Positions 38,726 to 49,100 of a stretch of DNA of 64,000 bases are shown here, piece after piece (within the stretch, counting starts at the first letter, position 1; every line of letters starts with the position of its first letter). Origin of the DNA: Nephrocerus scutellatus (lineage: Eukaryota; Arthropoda; Insecta; Diptera; Pipunculidae); assembly GCA_947095585.1 (NCBI GenBank), contig OX352764.1, positions 4,387,001-4,451,000 of the forward strand. Reading direction: 5' to 3'. A model generated the notes under the pieces. It searched no databases. It was not told the origin of the DNA and worked only from the letters and a program-made list of their open reading frames with translations. A program made the translations under genes and the position numbers.

Positions 38726-40552
38726 TTATTCATTGTTTGTATTTTCTACAGTAGAGGATGGTACTAAAGCCGTAGGTGGTAATGGTGGTTGAATGGCTGA
38801 ATGCTGTGCAGGAGCTCGAGCAGCTGGAATTCGACTGCGTGCCTGTGCCACCGATGAACTTTGCTGTCGTCGGCGCTTTTTCAAAAAAACAAAGGTGCTC
38901 TTTTGCTGCTGATTTTGAGTTGAGCAGGACCTGCTACCAGCTCTGGTGGTGTCTATTTCCCCCGATTGCTGATGCCACGGCAATGTGAAGTCGGCATTCA
39001 TAGATATTCGAGGAATTCCTTCGCCAAATGCGTGAACGGGGAGATCTGACACATAGCAAATTGTCTGAATGGTGTCCGGCTGAGGATAAAAGCTCAACAC
39101 AGCGTTGTGGTTTGCTGTTGCTTCGCGAACCTCATCTTTGCAGTGGCGGCGCTTTAATTTTTCTATGCGTCGTTGTTCTCGAATTTGCTGTACGTCCCAT
39201 TTCTTGCGACGCTTTTCATCGTGTTCCAATTTGGCGTGACGCTTTAGGAAAGTATCATCGGACAGGTCTTCAGTACCCTCAATGCAATATGATGCAGAAT
39301 AATCGTGAACAGTCCATTTGGGAATTTCTAACATTGGTGCATCAGCCTGTAAAGCTTTTGCCTCTTCCTTAATGAATTCATCGCAGAAATCAACGTCTTC
39401 CCACTCACGGGTGCAATACATTTGACTGGTGGTTAAATAACCGCAGCGACGCGTTTTATGAGGAGGCTGCTGATGATGCTTATGTAAATGTGGCGTGTTG
39501 TAGTTGATCTGATGTGGTTTTCCAGCTCCCCGAGGTGATGGTAGCTGTAAAGAAAAAGATTTATAAAAACTGAAAATATTACAATGTGCCACGCTTGTTC
39601 TTACTTGATCCCTTTCGGTAATCGAATCACAGCTCATAGACCCGTCCGAGTCAATTTTTATTTGCTTCTCTGTGTCCTGACTGTCCCCATCGATGTTAAC
39701 CGCGGTTATTCTTCGTTCCTTTACCTTACGTGCCACAGTAACTGCACTTTTTGGCTCCTCACTGTCGAAATCATTATTGTCTTCATCATCTTCATCTTCG
39801 TTCAAATCGTCTTCTTGTATCGCTGCCAAGATGTTTTCATCAATTTCCGATGCTGACTCTGATCCCGATGATGGACTCATACCAGGCACATTGATGCGAT
39901 GTAAAATGATTTTGCTGATAAACTGTCCATTGCATTCACCGATTATACTTGTACCCTTGCTGTGCCCACCGTGTTTTGATGCCTTAACAGGTGATTCTTG
40001 AATTTTGTAGTTGCGCTTGATTGGCGCAGTGTCGTCTGATGTTGGTGCATTGCTTATTGTTTTACGATCAACTTTTTCTAACTGAACATCCTCGACTTTA
40101 CTACTGGGCAGGTGGTGCTCGTCGTGCTTGCATTGAATTTTTGCTAACGGTGGTGGTGGTAATGACAATATTCCTATACTAGAACCACTAGCTGATCGTT
40201 TTGCAGAGCTTTGTTGACGATGCAACTCCTGTTGAGTTTGAAGCTGACGCTCAAGTCGTTCGGTTTTTAATTTTAATGCTTCATTATCTTCACGTAGCGT
40301 TGCTAACAGTTTGTCTTTGGCCATTAACTGATCACTCTGCTCCTGAATAAGGTCCAAATGCAAAATCAACATCGCCTTCAATTGTTTGTTTTCCTTAATC
40401 AGCGCCATGACGTCTGGCGAAGCAGAATTTCCCGTGCTATTAGCCCGTATATAGTTTTTACTCTCGCTCGAGTGGCAATACACATGGTCGAGATATTTGT
40501 TATTAGCCGGCTTGCATTTGTTGTCCATCATTGGAATGACGCCGTCGGACAC
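38726..40552 (-). CDS. msl-1: Male-specific lethal 1 homologue (MSL complex scaffold)
   Basis: Scaffold of the MSL histone acetyltransferase complex, which in Drosophila males hyperacetylates H4K16 on the X. Two exons, 39605-40552 and 38726-39544; spliced length 588 aa. Residues about 45-115 are a coiled coil (LIKENKQLKAMLILHLDLIQ, LREDNEALKLKTERLERQL), the part that dimerises and binds MSL2. An acidic stretch DDLNEDEDDEDNNDFDSEEP follows. The C-terminal third is the PEHE domain, which binds MOF and MSL3 (EIPKWTVHDYSASY, TEDLSDDTFLKRHAKLEHDE, RRKKWDVQQIREQRRIEKL). The 60-nt intron (39545-39604) is a multiple of three with no stop, so retention would add 20 residues. It is shorter than Drosophila MSL-1 (about 1,040 aa). 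A role in dosage compensation here is inferred; outside Drosophila the complex may act only in general H4K16 acetylation. Confidence 0.9.
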   Translation of the reverse strand: MSDGVIPMMDNKCKPANNKYLDHVYCHSSESKNYIRANSTGNSASPDVMALIKENKQLKAMLILHLDLIQEQSDQLMAKDKLLATLREDNEALKLKTERLERQLQTQQELHRQQSSAKRSASGSSIGILSLPPPPLAKIQCKHDEHHLPSSKVEDVQLEKVDRKTISNAPTSDDTAPIKRNYKIQESPVKASKHGGHSKGTSIIGECNGQFISKIILHRINVPGMSPSSGSESASEIDENILAAIQEDDLNEDEDDEDNNDFDSEEPKSAVTVARKVKERRITAVNIDGDSQDTEKQIKIDSDGSMSCDSITERDQVRTSVAHCNIFSFYKSFSLQLPSPRGAGKPHQINYNTPHLHKHHQQPPHKTRRCGYLTTSQMYCTREWEDVDFCDEFIKEEAKALQADAPMLEIPKWTVHDYSASYCIEGTEDLSDDTFLKRHAKLEHDEKRRKKWDVQQIREQRRIEKLKRRHCKDEVREATANHNAVLSFYPQPDTIQTICYVSDLPVHAFGEGIPRISMNADFTLPWHQQSGEIDTTRAGSRSCSTQNQQQKSTFVFLKKRRRQQSSSVAQARSRIPAARAPAQHSAIQPPLPPTALVPSSTVENTNNE

Positions 40553-41189
40553 GGCAATTTCACAATAAAAACAAACAAACTAGTTATGCTGTGAACTCTC
40601 AATTGTTTAGCATTTCCTCCACCACGAATGCTAAACGTTTGACAGTTCTTTATTACAAGTAGCCAATCAAAATGCGTTATTTTAATCTGAAAAAATTAAC
40701 CACATCACCTCACTCACACACACATCCAAAGCCAGCACCACTTGCTGGTACGAATTTTTTGCCAAAAAAATGTCGATTTCTACAAATATGTTACGACAGC
40801 GGAAATGAGTAATAGTTAACTGCTTCTAACTTTAATTTTCGCTTTATTATTACACACCACAAGCAAATTTTTTTCCTCACAAATTCATCGTTTAATACTG
40901 TTTAGAAGAATATATTTTTATGATCAGCGGCACTGAAGACTGAAAATCCTGTGGCAGCCATACGGCTTTTTATTTTTATTTTGGCAATTGCTTTAATATT
41001 CACCACAAAAGTGGTGGTAGCGTAGCAAATATGGCGACAAATTTATGATTTCTGTATTCAATAGGTTGCAACGAGATTGGAAATTTCATGGGGCAAGAGA
41101 GAGTTCAAATACATGCTTTGATAAATTTGTATAAATTATTTCCATATTCCATTCCATTTCAGACATATTCTTACCCATAATTAATTAAA
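40553..41189. other. msl-1 upstream region
   Basis: Presumed promoter and leader of msl-1 near 40,560-40,700, then AT-rich spacer. No clear core promoter motif can be assigned by eye. Confidence 0.4.
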
Positions 41190-41318
41190 GGCGCTCTCAC
41201 AATGGAAAAACTTAAGACTTAAACCTTATAAGATTGTATGGATTTCCAACATAACGAGTAAACATTTTTTTATATCAAAACCAAAATTTATACAATCTTG
41301 TAAATCTTAAGCAGAGTT
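41190..41318. mobile_element. MITE, CTCTCACAATG family, copy 4
   Basis: The left end GCGCTCTCACAATGGAAAAA is well preserved. Internal blocks AGATTGTATGGATTTCC and TACAATCTTGTAAATCTTAA form the inverted arms. The right terminus has decayed. Confidence 0.75.
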
Positions 41319-41599
41319 GTTAAGTAGTTCAAAACGTAAAAAAGAACACGTTGCTAATTAAAATCTTCCTAGTCAGTTTTTTTAATTAGCTACATTATTT
41401 ACTCATTTATCGTTGACTACTAAAAAAGGTGGGTTTTTAGTTACCCGAACGTCTCTGACGTTTTTACTGACTCATTTGCGGCAAATAAGTAAATAAATAT
41501 GAAATAAGTCTTCGTTTCGGAAACAGCCTTATTTCGCCTATTGACTTAATTCCCGTCATCTTAAATATGTCATATACATTCATATTAACCGTCGCCAAA

Positions 41600-41790
41600 A
41601 ATGCTGCGATAGATAGAATAAAACACCGTGTGATAAAACTTATTGATGATGAAAACATTGCGAAATCAATAGATTCGCTTGAGCACCGAAGAAATGTTTC
41701 CTGCTTGTCACTGTTTTATAGCCTCTTCCACCACCGGTGTTCAAGAGAAATAGCCAGCTGCATGCTCATCAGTTTACCCTCAAACCCATC
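41600..41790 (+). mobile_element. LINE C-terminal remnant
   Basis: RIKHRVIKLIDDENIAKSID and SLEHRRNVSCLSLFY match the C-terminal block of the LINE at 15640-16830 (RIHNRLVHMINDE.. LDSLQHRRTI). Only this end survives. Confidence 0.6.
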
Positions 41791-41882
41791 TTATTGTAAT
41801 TTTAAAAACCAAATTAATTTTTTTTTTTCAAGACAGAGATATAAAAAAGTCACATTGTGAGGAGACTTACGAGCAAATAAGG

Positions 41883-42017
41883 CTATTTGTGGAACCTAAC
41901 CTATTCAAACAATTCTACGTTTTGGTAACAGCCTTGGTCTGAACCTATTGGAACCTATTTGTGGAACCTAACTTATTCAAATAATTCTACATTTTGGTAA
42001 CAGCCTAGGTCTGAAAT
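41883..42017 (+). repeat. 72-bp direct duplication
   Basis: Two adjacent copies begin CTATTTGTGGAACCTAAC and end GGTCTGAA, at 41,883 and 41,955, with about four differences. A fragment of the inner motif (AACAGCCTTAGTCT) recurs near 42,343. Confidence 0.8.
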
Positions 42018-43141
42018 AAAGCACCAACTACAATCTGCTGGATTTGGCTTATTCTCACGACAAAACCGAACGAAAAGCTTAGCTAATTTCTCTCATTCTT
42101 TAATTTACCCATAATGAACTTTAGCAACTACTTGCATTTCACACAATTTCTCTCAGTTGTCAAATTTTCGCACTGAATGTCTCACTTCACTGACACCTTG
42201 CTTAATCCCACTTAAGTTTGACGAAACCGACCAAAATCACATTATGGTCACAGCATACGATGCATGTAATGAGTCGTTCACATCAGCTAGATTAAACCAA
42301 CTCAAGTCGATTATAGTTGGTCCTTAAGTCTTCGGTTTGTAAACAGCCTTAGTCTTCATTTGTTCTAACTTTGCACCGAAGGCAAATAGCGAATAATTTC
42401 TAAATTCGTGACTTTGTTTCACACTAAATAGAAACAAAACTAAAACTGAAACATAAGTCCAAAAAGTATAAATACTAGCTCGTATGACATTATTAATGCG
42501 TATGAAATTTATTGGAATGCGTGTGGAACATAAATATCCGCGCTTAACTGAAAGCACTGTGACTTTTCTTCAGAAATACATATTACACACACATGCAACA
42601 ATGTTAACAAAAGATTCTCGCTTTTCGTGTTCGATTTGCAGAGGAACAACTGACAGCTAGACAAAAATTTCTATAAACAAAACAAAAACAAAACGACATA
42701 AAACTAAAGAAAAATAATGTTCATGTACATTTGGCTTGCAGTCCTTATGCGAGTGTGAATCTGTGAATAGTCTTTTCTCTTATGTCCATTTCGGTATTGC
42801 TCCGCATATCGTACTTAAAAATTAAATTGCCATTATTTTATATACATGTATAGATGTTTGAGTTAAATAATAATATGGGACATAACAGTGTCAAATAACA
42901 TGGGACATAGCAGTGTGACATTTAACACTGAACTTTTTGAACATGTACCCCTTATTACATGCGTGTTTATAATTACGATGGCCTTTTCTATTAATATTAA
43001 TAATAAAAATAAATGGTTTCCACTCAAAAAATACATATCAGGAATACAAAAAAAACACAAGTGATTTATACAATAAAAATAAAAAGATTGGAAATTATTG
43101 TTCAAAATGAAAATACATACTATTTTTTACTTAAGCTGTAT
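42018..43141. other. Intergenic spacer
   Basis: AT-rich and without coding features that I can support. Confidence 0.4.
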
Positions 43142-43382
43142 TTTATTGTCGAGGAATAAGGAATTACAAAAACAATTGCACTATCTTATTCCTTCTTTGG
43201 AATAAGAAAACTTACTGTTATGCTGGTTTACAAATTATAATTCCTTATTCCTCGGCAAATAATAGCCGTATTTTATTTGCCGAGGAACAACAACAATTGC
43301 AGTGTCGAATTCCTTCTTTGGAATTGTGAAAACCTGCTGTTTGGCTGGTTTTGACATTCGAATTCCGAACTCGCTCGGCAAG
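43142..43382. mobile_element. Two adjacent MITE copies of the GCCGAG family
   Basis: Copy A (43,142-43,263) has matching ends TTTATTGTCGAGGAATAAGG and CCTTATTCCTCGGCAAATAA. Copy B (43,274-43,382) has TTTGCCGAGGAAC and GAACTCGCTCGGCAA. Both share the core ATTCCTTCTTTGGAAT and the block CTGTT..GCTGGTTT. They are homologous but differ at many positions. A third copy, inverted, lies at 21391-21510. Confidence 0.78.
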
Positions 43383-44172
43383 CAGCTAATATACACCTTT
43401 TTACTTCTATTTTTCAAATGCCAAAATATCCAGATCGATCTGTTTGGCACAAATCGTTCTATCTGAGGAAATTGAACAAATTGACTGCTCAAGTAATACT
43501 TTGTTTCCACAAAGATTAATGTCGAGTTTATTTTTGCTTTAGCAATCTGCGGTCGATCGTAGATTTTTTCTCGAAAAAACGAACACGAAAGCCGAGAATC
43601 TTTTGTTTACATTGTTTTGTTGCATGTGTTGTTGTTGCAGTTAATGAGAAGAGGGGTAAATCTCCCAAAATATCAAGATCTGTTTGAGGGGAAATCCAAT
43701 CTGCCGTAGATTGGTTTTTTGGAATAAATGAACAACTTAACAGCCAAAAAAGCACTCTACGGCAGATTTTTTTTAAAAAAAAACTCGACATAAGTATATT
43801 TGGGAAACATAAAACGACAAAACTGGTTTGAATCGGAATCGGTTGAAAATTAGACAAACAGTCAATAGAAAGATTTTTTTGGTTGTGTAGAAAAATGTTA
43901 ACTGAAAAAATTACTATTTACTTCATGTTTTCTTAATTATCTTATCTGAATCTGATATAGAGTGATAAAAGTCTTAACAATTCCCATTTATATATGTTAT
44001 ATGCTATAAGTTATTATTTACAAATGTATTGCTAAAAAATAAAGAAGTCATAGTCAAGAGTGGCGGGAACATACATTGACATTTTGCCAATTTTGATTTT
44101 ATTTCCAAACATTGCAGCTGCCCGCCTCTGTTTTGTTTAAATGTTGTGTTTTGTTTCCTTTATTTTTGTATA
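43383..44172. other. Tipin upstream region
   Basis: AT-rich spacer and the presumed promoter and leader of Tipin (GCCCGCCTCTGTTTTGTTTA lies about 45 bp before the start). No other gene is seen. Confidence 0.4.
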
Positions 44173-45057
44173 ATGGCTTCTTCTATTTTCGGTGATGATG
44201 GTGTAGATGATTTACTGAACAGAAATGTAAACCAAGAAGACAATGAATTGCCAAGTGATGGCGAAAATAATGAAAATCCCTTTGGTGAACATGATGCTAA
44301 TGCAGTCGGGAATGGAGAAGGCGACAATGAAGAACCAATCAAAGTTGAGCCGAAGAAGCGATCCGTACGCAATCCGCGTCAACGCTTGACAGTCGAGACA
44401 TTACGTGGTCCTCGCGGCATTCACACCATTGAGGATTATTTTAAAGACATAAAATTCCAAGGAAAGGGCAACGAGAAAAATGATTTAGACGAAATAATGC
44501 GCCGCCTTCAACACTGGGCCCATCGCATGTACCCAAACTATAAATTTGATGATGTGATCGCAAACATCGAGCGTCTTGGCAAGAAGAAACCCTTGCAGGT
44601 ACACATGAGCCGTTATCGGTTGGGCATGCTGGAAAGCTTGAAGCTGACGGAGGACAAGGAAGTGATGGATGACGACGACAATGAGGGTGTGCAGGACGAG
44701 CCATTCGATGAATTTGATGCACTATTGGGTGAGCAAATTGCCATTTCAAAGCTAGTGCCGAAGACGCCGAGTACAAGTCGAAATATGGGTAACACATCTG
44801 CTACAAGTAGCACATTGACAACACCTAGTTTTGAGCGTGGTGGAGCCGGTGGTGCAGTGATGTCGACACCTTATTCGGGTATTTTCAACCTGAATGAAAC
44901 TGATACCAGCGAACTGGCCCAACCGTTACCCCCATCTCAGCCAACCTCACCCAAAAAATTGTCAACTGAGCAGATGGCCCGCATTGCAGAAAATCGACGT
45001 GCGGCATTAGAGCGTCTCAAAGCAAAGAAGAAACAGCAGGAGATGGAAGTTATTTAG
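44173..45057 (+). CDS. Tipin: TIMELESS-interacting protein (Tipin / Csm3 / Swi3)
   Basis: Partner of Timeless in the replication fork protection complex, needed for fork stability and checkpoint signalling in the nucleus. Intron-free, 294 aa. The start chosen is the ATG in ATAATGGCTTCT. An acidic N-terminus leads to the Csm3/Swi3 domain at about residues 65-140: RNPRQRLTVETLRGPRGIHT, DYFKDIKFQGKGNE, LDEIMRRLQHWAHRMYPNYK and FDDVIANIERLGKKKPLQVH. A Ser/Thr/Pro-rich middle follows, and the tail ends in a basic helix (QMARIAENRRAALERLKAKK) typical of Tipin. AATAAA signals lie within 60 bp of the stop, and it converges on FIG4 with only 94 bp between stop codons. Confidence 0.88.
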   Translation: MASSIFGDDGVDDLLNRNVNQEDNELPSDGENNENPFGEHDANAVGNGEGDNEEPIKVEPKKRSVRNPRQRLTVETLRGPRGIHTIEDYFKDIKFQGKGNEKNDLDEIMRRLQHWAHRMYPNYKFDDVIANIERLGKKKPLQVHMSRYRLGMLESLKLTEDKEVMDDDDNEGVQDEPFDEFDALLGEQIAISKLVPKTPSTSRNMGNTSATSSTLTTPSFERGGAGGAVMSTPYSGIFNLNETDTSELAQPLPPSQPTSPKKLSTEQMARIAENRRAALERLKAKKKQQEMEVI

Positions 45058-45151
45058 TTTTAATACTTTTCACTGGTTTTAATGTAATAAATATGATAAG
45101 CAATAAAAAGGTAATTACATAAATACTTAATGTGTAATATGAATAATATTA

Positions 45152-47860
45152 TTACAGCATCTGGACATAATTATATAAAACCCCAAAGTCCTCGCACTTC
45201 TTTACACTGTTGATGTTTGTGGGGCTGTTGCAGTATTCCTTGTAAATGCGTTGACTTTCTTCATCAACAGTGGGCGGTTCGATACTCTTATATGAGTCAG
45301 TTCCATAATCACTTAGTGGAGCAAGTGTTATGCTACGCATTAGCTTTACAGTGTCTGTATCGCGGCTCGAACTACTCATAGGTGGCAAAGAGAGTTTACC
45401 CATCTGGACGTATTTCTTGTAAAGGCTCATGCTTGCCTTTGAAGGATTTGTTACTTCGCAGCCATACACAGCTTTCATTGGTGGCAGCAACGTCTCTAAC
45501 GTAATTTGCGGCAACTCCCTGGTCTCAATCTGTTTGGAATCCTTCTCAGTTAATCCGTTAAAATCATCATCCGTCGATGAGTCCTCGCCTTCTGATGTAG
45601 ATGTGGAGGAATTGCTAGCTGTAGAACTAGTTGAACTTTGTCCCGTAAGCGATGGATTCTTGCTAGTTGCTCGCTCCTGTGATTGTCGCTGGAATGGACT
45701 AAAGTTTGTGCGAAATTTTGGCATGTAACGCATAGCCATTTGGCTAATTTCATATGCTATATGTTCGCCAAAATCTGTCCACTTAAAAGACAAATGATAA
45801 TTGGAGTAGGCATCGATCATTTCCAAATCTTTTGAATGAACGCGGAAGAGTTCCTTGACGATTTTGTTCGCATCCGAGCAGGCATACGGTAGACAAAGTC
45901 GGACTTTCGGACGAACCCAATTCGTGAGCAGTTCAGTTTCATCGCGTGGCGTTAACGGCTTATTAGCATTGTGCATGTAATAGTCAGTCTGCATTTCCCA
46001 TATTGGCTGGTTTTCTGTCGCAAATAAATAGAGAAAAAAAATTGAGTTGTGCAAGTGGAAGCAAAATAAATTTGAAAACTTACGTTTTGAATGACTTTTG
46101 CTTGGTATGTAGTAGCCCAAAAATAGATTTATACTATGCTGCTTCTCAGTGTCACTGAACGTATTGCTGTAGTATCGACTGAGGGTCTGCATGATGTCGT
46201 TGCCTTGCGAAGACCAAGCGGCTGTCTTCCGGTATGTTTTAATGCGATGCACGAGCTGTGAGCCACCGTATTGCAGCGCAAGCGTATCTCCATGCTCCTC
46301 GTACAGATTCTCCAGCATTGTTACACAATCCGAGTCGAATTGTAATTTTGGTGGCTTTATGAAACCCAATTTGGCAAGCTGATGCCCGAGTGCACATTTC
46401 CCAATGGCAAATTGTGCCGTGTTTGTACGATCGAGACAATCGACACAATTTACCCGCACTATCCCAGTTTGAAAAGAGATTTCATCGCGATCTTTGAAGA
46501 ACATTCCAGTTTGTTGTACGACATTTTCCGAAATGTCGGCGAGCATCTCCATTACGTTACCGCCGCCGCGACTCTTGCGCGCCATGTCGAAGTGGATGTA
46601 CTTCATGCGCTGATGCGGTGGCAAGAATTGATTTAGGTATTTAATACTTTCCATGACCTCTTTCGATAGAATTGATTCATGCTTGCGTTTTTCACGTTTC
46701 TTGACCAAATTTAGCACTATTAGTGGCGCTCCGTAATGGAAAAGCAAACGATCAAAATGTCGCGAAGGCGTTTGTGCAAACGGATCGGATATGTCCAGAG
46801 AAATTGGTGGTTTCGGGACCATTTTGCTAATATCTTGTGACCAATGCGATGGAATGGAACCACGCATTTGAGTAAAAGAGCACAAACGATGCCCATCGGT
46901 GACTATCTGTTCGGTTTCGACTTCATTGGCAACATCGCCTCGGAAGTTTGCGCCGCGTTTCAGAAAACGTGTACCGGCAAAACGAGTACTCCGACGGGCC
47001 ATTAGGCAGACATTTACATGCCTTCCGAATATACTAATGCACGATTGACTTATATAGCCATGAGTGACTTCAAGTAGCCAATCTTTAAGCATAATTTCTT
47101 GCATTGGACGCAAGAGGAATGCATTCCATACGAATCGATTGCGTGGGTTACTGCGAAAGGCATAGTCGACACGCTCGTTCGCATTTTGCACATTATTTGT
47201 AAGACTATCCCAGTCGGGGAGTGGTTCATCATGTTCGATGTCTACTCCAGCGCCAACGAAACGTGGAGCTGACATGTTATACTGAAGTGTGCGTGTCAGA
47301 TCATACGAGTAACTAAAATAGAAGTTACTTCTTAAATCAATGTTCTGAAACATTTTTATGTAACGTTGTTCGAAAGGGTGTGGTGCCTTAAGAGAACTCT
47401 CATTGACGCGAACCATAACCGTATCTTTAATCGTGTATACCAGGTGCATTCCAATAAAGGCACAGCGCTTTCGTTTTGTGACCAATATGAGGTAAAACCC
47501 CTCAAGAAAGCGCACAAATCCAAGAACTCCATATGCACTTATTACCTTCGGTGAGCCCAGGGATCCTAAGAAGCGTCGAATTTCGGTCGAATTTAATTCG
47601 TTTGGATTCTCATCGATACATAGTCGGTCATGAGACGTTCGATCTATGGTTAATAGACGAAAACGTGACTCACGATTGTTACTGCCAACTAAAAAAAGTC
47701 TCTATGCAGGTAGAATAAGAACAAAGTAAGTATTTACAGTAATTATATGCTTTGCAGGAATTTACAAAATTTTACTTACGGTTTTTGTTTCATAAAGGAC
47801 TACCTTCTGTATTGAGCTAATCACGGGATGAAATATTATATTTGGATTATTGTTATTCAT
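45152..47860 (-). CDS. FIG4: FIG4 polyphosphoinositide 5-phosphatase (Sac domain)
   Basis: Sac-family phosphatase that, with Vac14 and PIKfyve, controls PI(3,5)P2 on endosomes and lysosomes. Three exons, 47780-47860, 46084-47701 and 45152-46014, give 853 aa (human about 907). Exon 1 carries MNNNNPNIIF and IQKVVLYETKT; exon 2 resumes RLFLVGSNN and continues YGVLGFVRFLEGFYLILV, then NFYFSYSYDLTRTLQYN, FAGTRFLKRGANFRGDVANE and WSQDIS. The catalytic CX5R(T) motif is VNCVDCLDRTNTAQF at about residue 445. GDTLALQYGGSQLVHRIKTY and MQTLSRYYSN follow. The tail is Ser-rich and acidic, as in other FIG4 proteins. The first intron (78 nt) has an in-frame stop; the second (46015-46083, 69 nt) is a multiple of three and stop-free, so retention would insert 23 residues. 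Confidence 0.95.
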
Positions 47861-49100
47861 AGCTTTAATGAAAAAATGTCAAAATAAATAAGGCAATCTA
47901 GTCAGCAGACTTCTCTCAAACACACAGTATATTGGTTGTCAAAATCAGCAGCTGTTTAGTACATTTATTTCTTTATATAATGTGAGTTTTGATTTGCACA
48001 AAATTATCAATCTATGTTGAGAAAATGAGAAAAAATCCGCTGCACAGTTAATGCAGCGTAAAATGACACGTCAGCAAAAATGCAGAAAATAGCGTCTGCA
48101 TTTTAATACAACTTCCAGTCTAGTTTTTTCATTTCCATTTTTTGGTCGGTGATCGTCTCTTGCATACTTAGACAGATTTATTCTTTTTTAACTAACACCA
48201 ACAACTAGTACGTACAACTAGCAGTCGTTTAAATTAAAAATAAATACTTAAATTAAATTTAACTTTTAATCTACCTAATTTTTGAACCAAATTGCTGTTC
48301 CAAATGCAACTGATTAAAAAGGTAAAACTTTGACATTCTGATAATAAGAAATATTTGCTGTATTCCATTGGGCATAATCGTTTATAGATTATTAGTAACT
48401 TCAGGGGAACTTTGAACAAATTGTTACAAACATAAAAAAATCTAATGTTACTATTATTACGTGCCTATTACTTCGCCATTCAATAACATAGGATACTTTT
48501 TGTTTTTTTTTCTACGTTTACAGTTGAAATGTGGTGTGGTGTTGACGAAAATCTTCGCATTAAACACTGAGATGTCACAACATTCTGCATTGGGTCATTA
48601 GAGAATTAACATGAAAAATAATAAAGGTCTGTGTGGCGTGTTTCGATGTATACACTAATGGTTATACCATAAAAACGAAGTTTTTTTTACATTTACTTGT
48701 TTTTAATTATAGTTATGAAATAAAAAAAATTTTGTTTTCAAACTTTTTTACTCAAGTGTACTTAAACGTAAGATGGGAAAAGAAAATCAAAAATGAACAT
48801 AAGAAAATGTCAGAATTGTAATCAAAATGTTTCAATAATCACGTAGTATTTTTACGCTATTTGCTATACGCTACAACAGAAAATAGAAAAGCAAGTCACA
48901 TATAATAAAAAGAAAACAATGGTTTTTGTTTTGGTTCCACGTCGTGTGCTTCTAAACCAGTTCGTGAGTAATATAACAGCAAGTATTTAGCAAGTATTTG
49001 GTTTTTTCTTCCTTTATTTTTATCAAGAAAATTCCTATGAATTTACTGCAACTGCTGAAGTGACAAGTGAAAACGCATAAAAAGGGGCGTTAAGAAGTTG
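47861..49100. other. Divergent promoter region of FIG4 and the RUN/PX nexin
   Basis: 1.24 kb between two head-to-head starts. AT-rich, with no ORF of note; leaders and promoters of both genes should be here. CTGCATTTTAATACAACTT near 48,096 and an upstream ACGCTGCATTAACTGTGC-like inverse give local repeats of GCAGCG. Confidence 0.4.

Noticed and set aside
39545..39604. Treating msl-1, FIG4 and Sirt1 as continuous reading frames without introns.
   Set aside because: The extra segments are T-rich or Lys-rich with clean GT-AG ends and polypyrimidine tracts, and their removal restores the family alignment (for example SKQNQPIWE in FIG4 and FFGEGLPEEF in Sirt1).
43235..43857. Two minus ORFs of 91 and 109 codons near the GCCGAG MITEs.
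   Set aside because: The first runs through MITE copy B, and the second has no recognisable sequence or start context.
44146..44172. Extending Tipin upstream of the ATG at 44173.
   Set aside because: The extension has no in-frame ATG and codes a Phe/Cys-rich string unlike the family; MASSIFGDDG is a better start.
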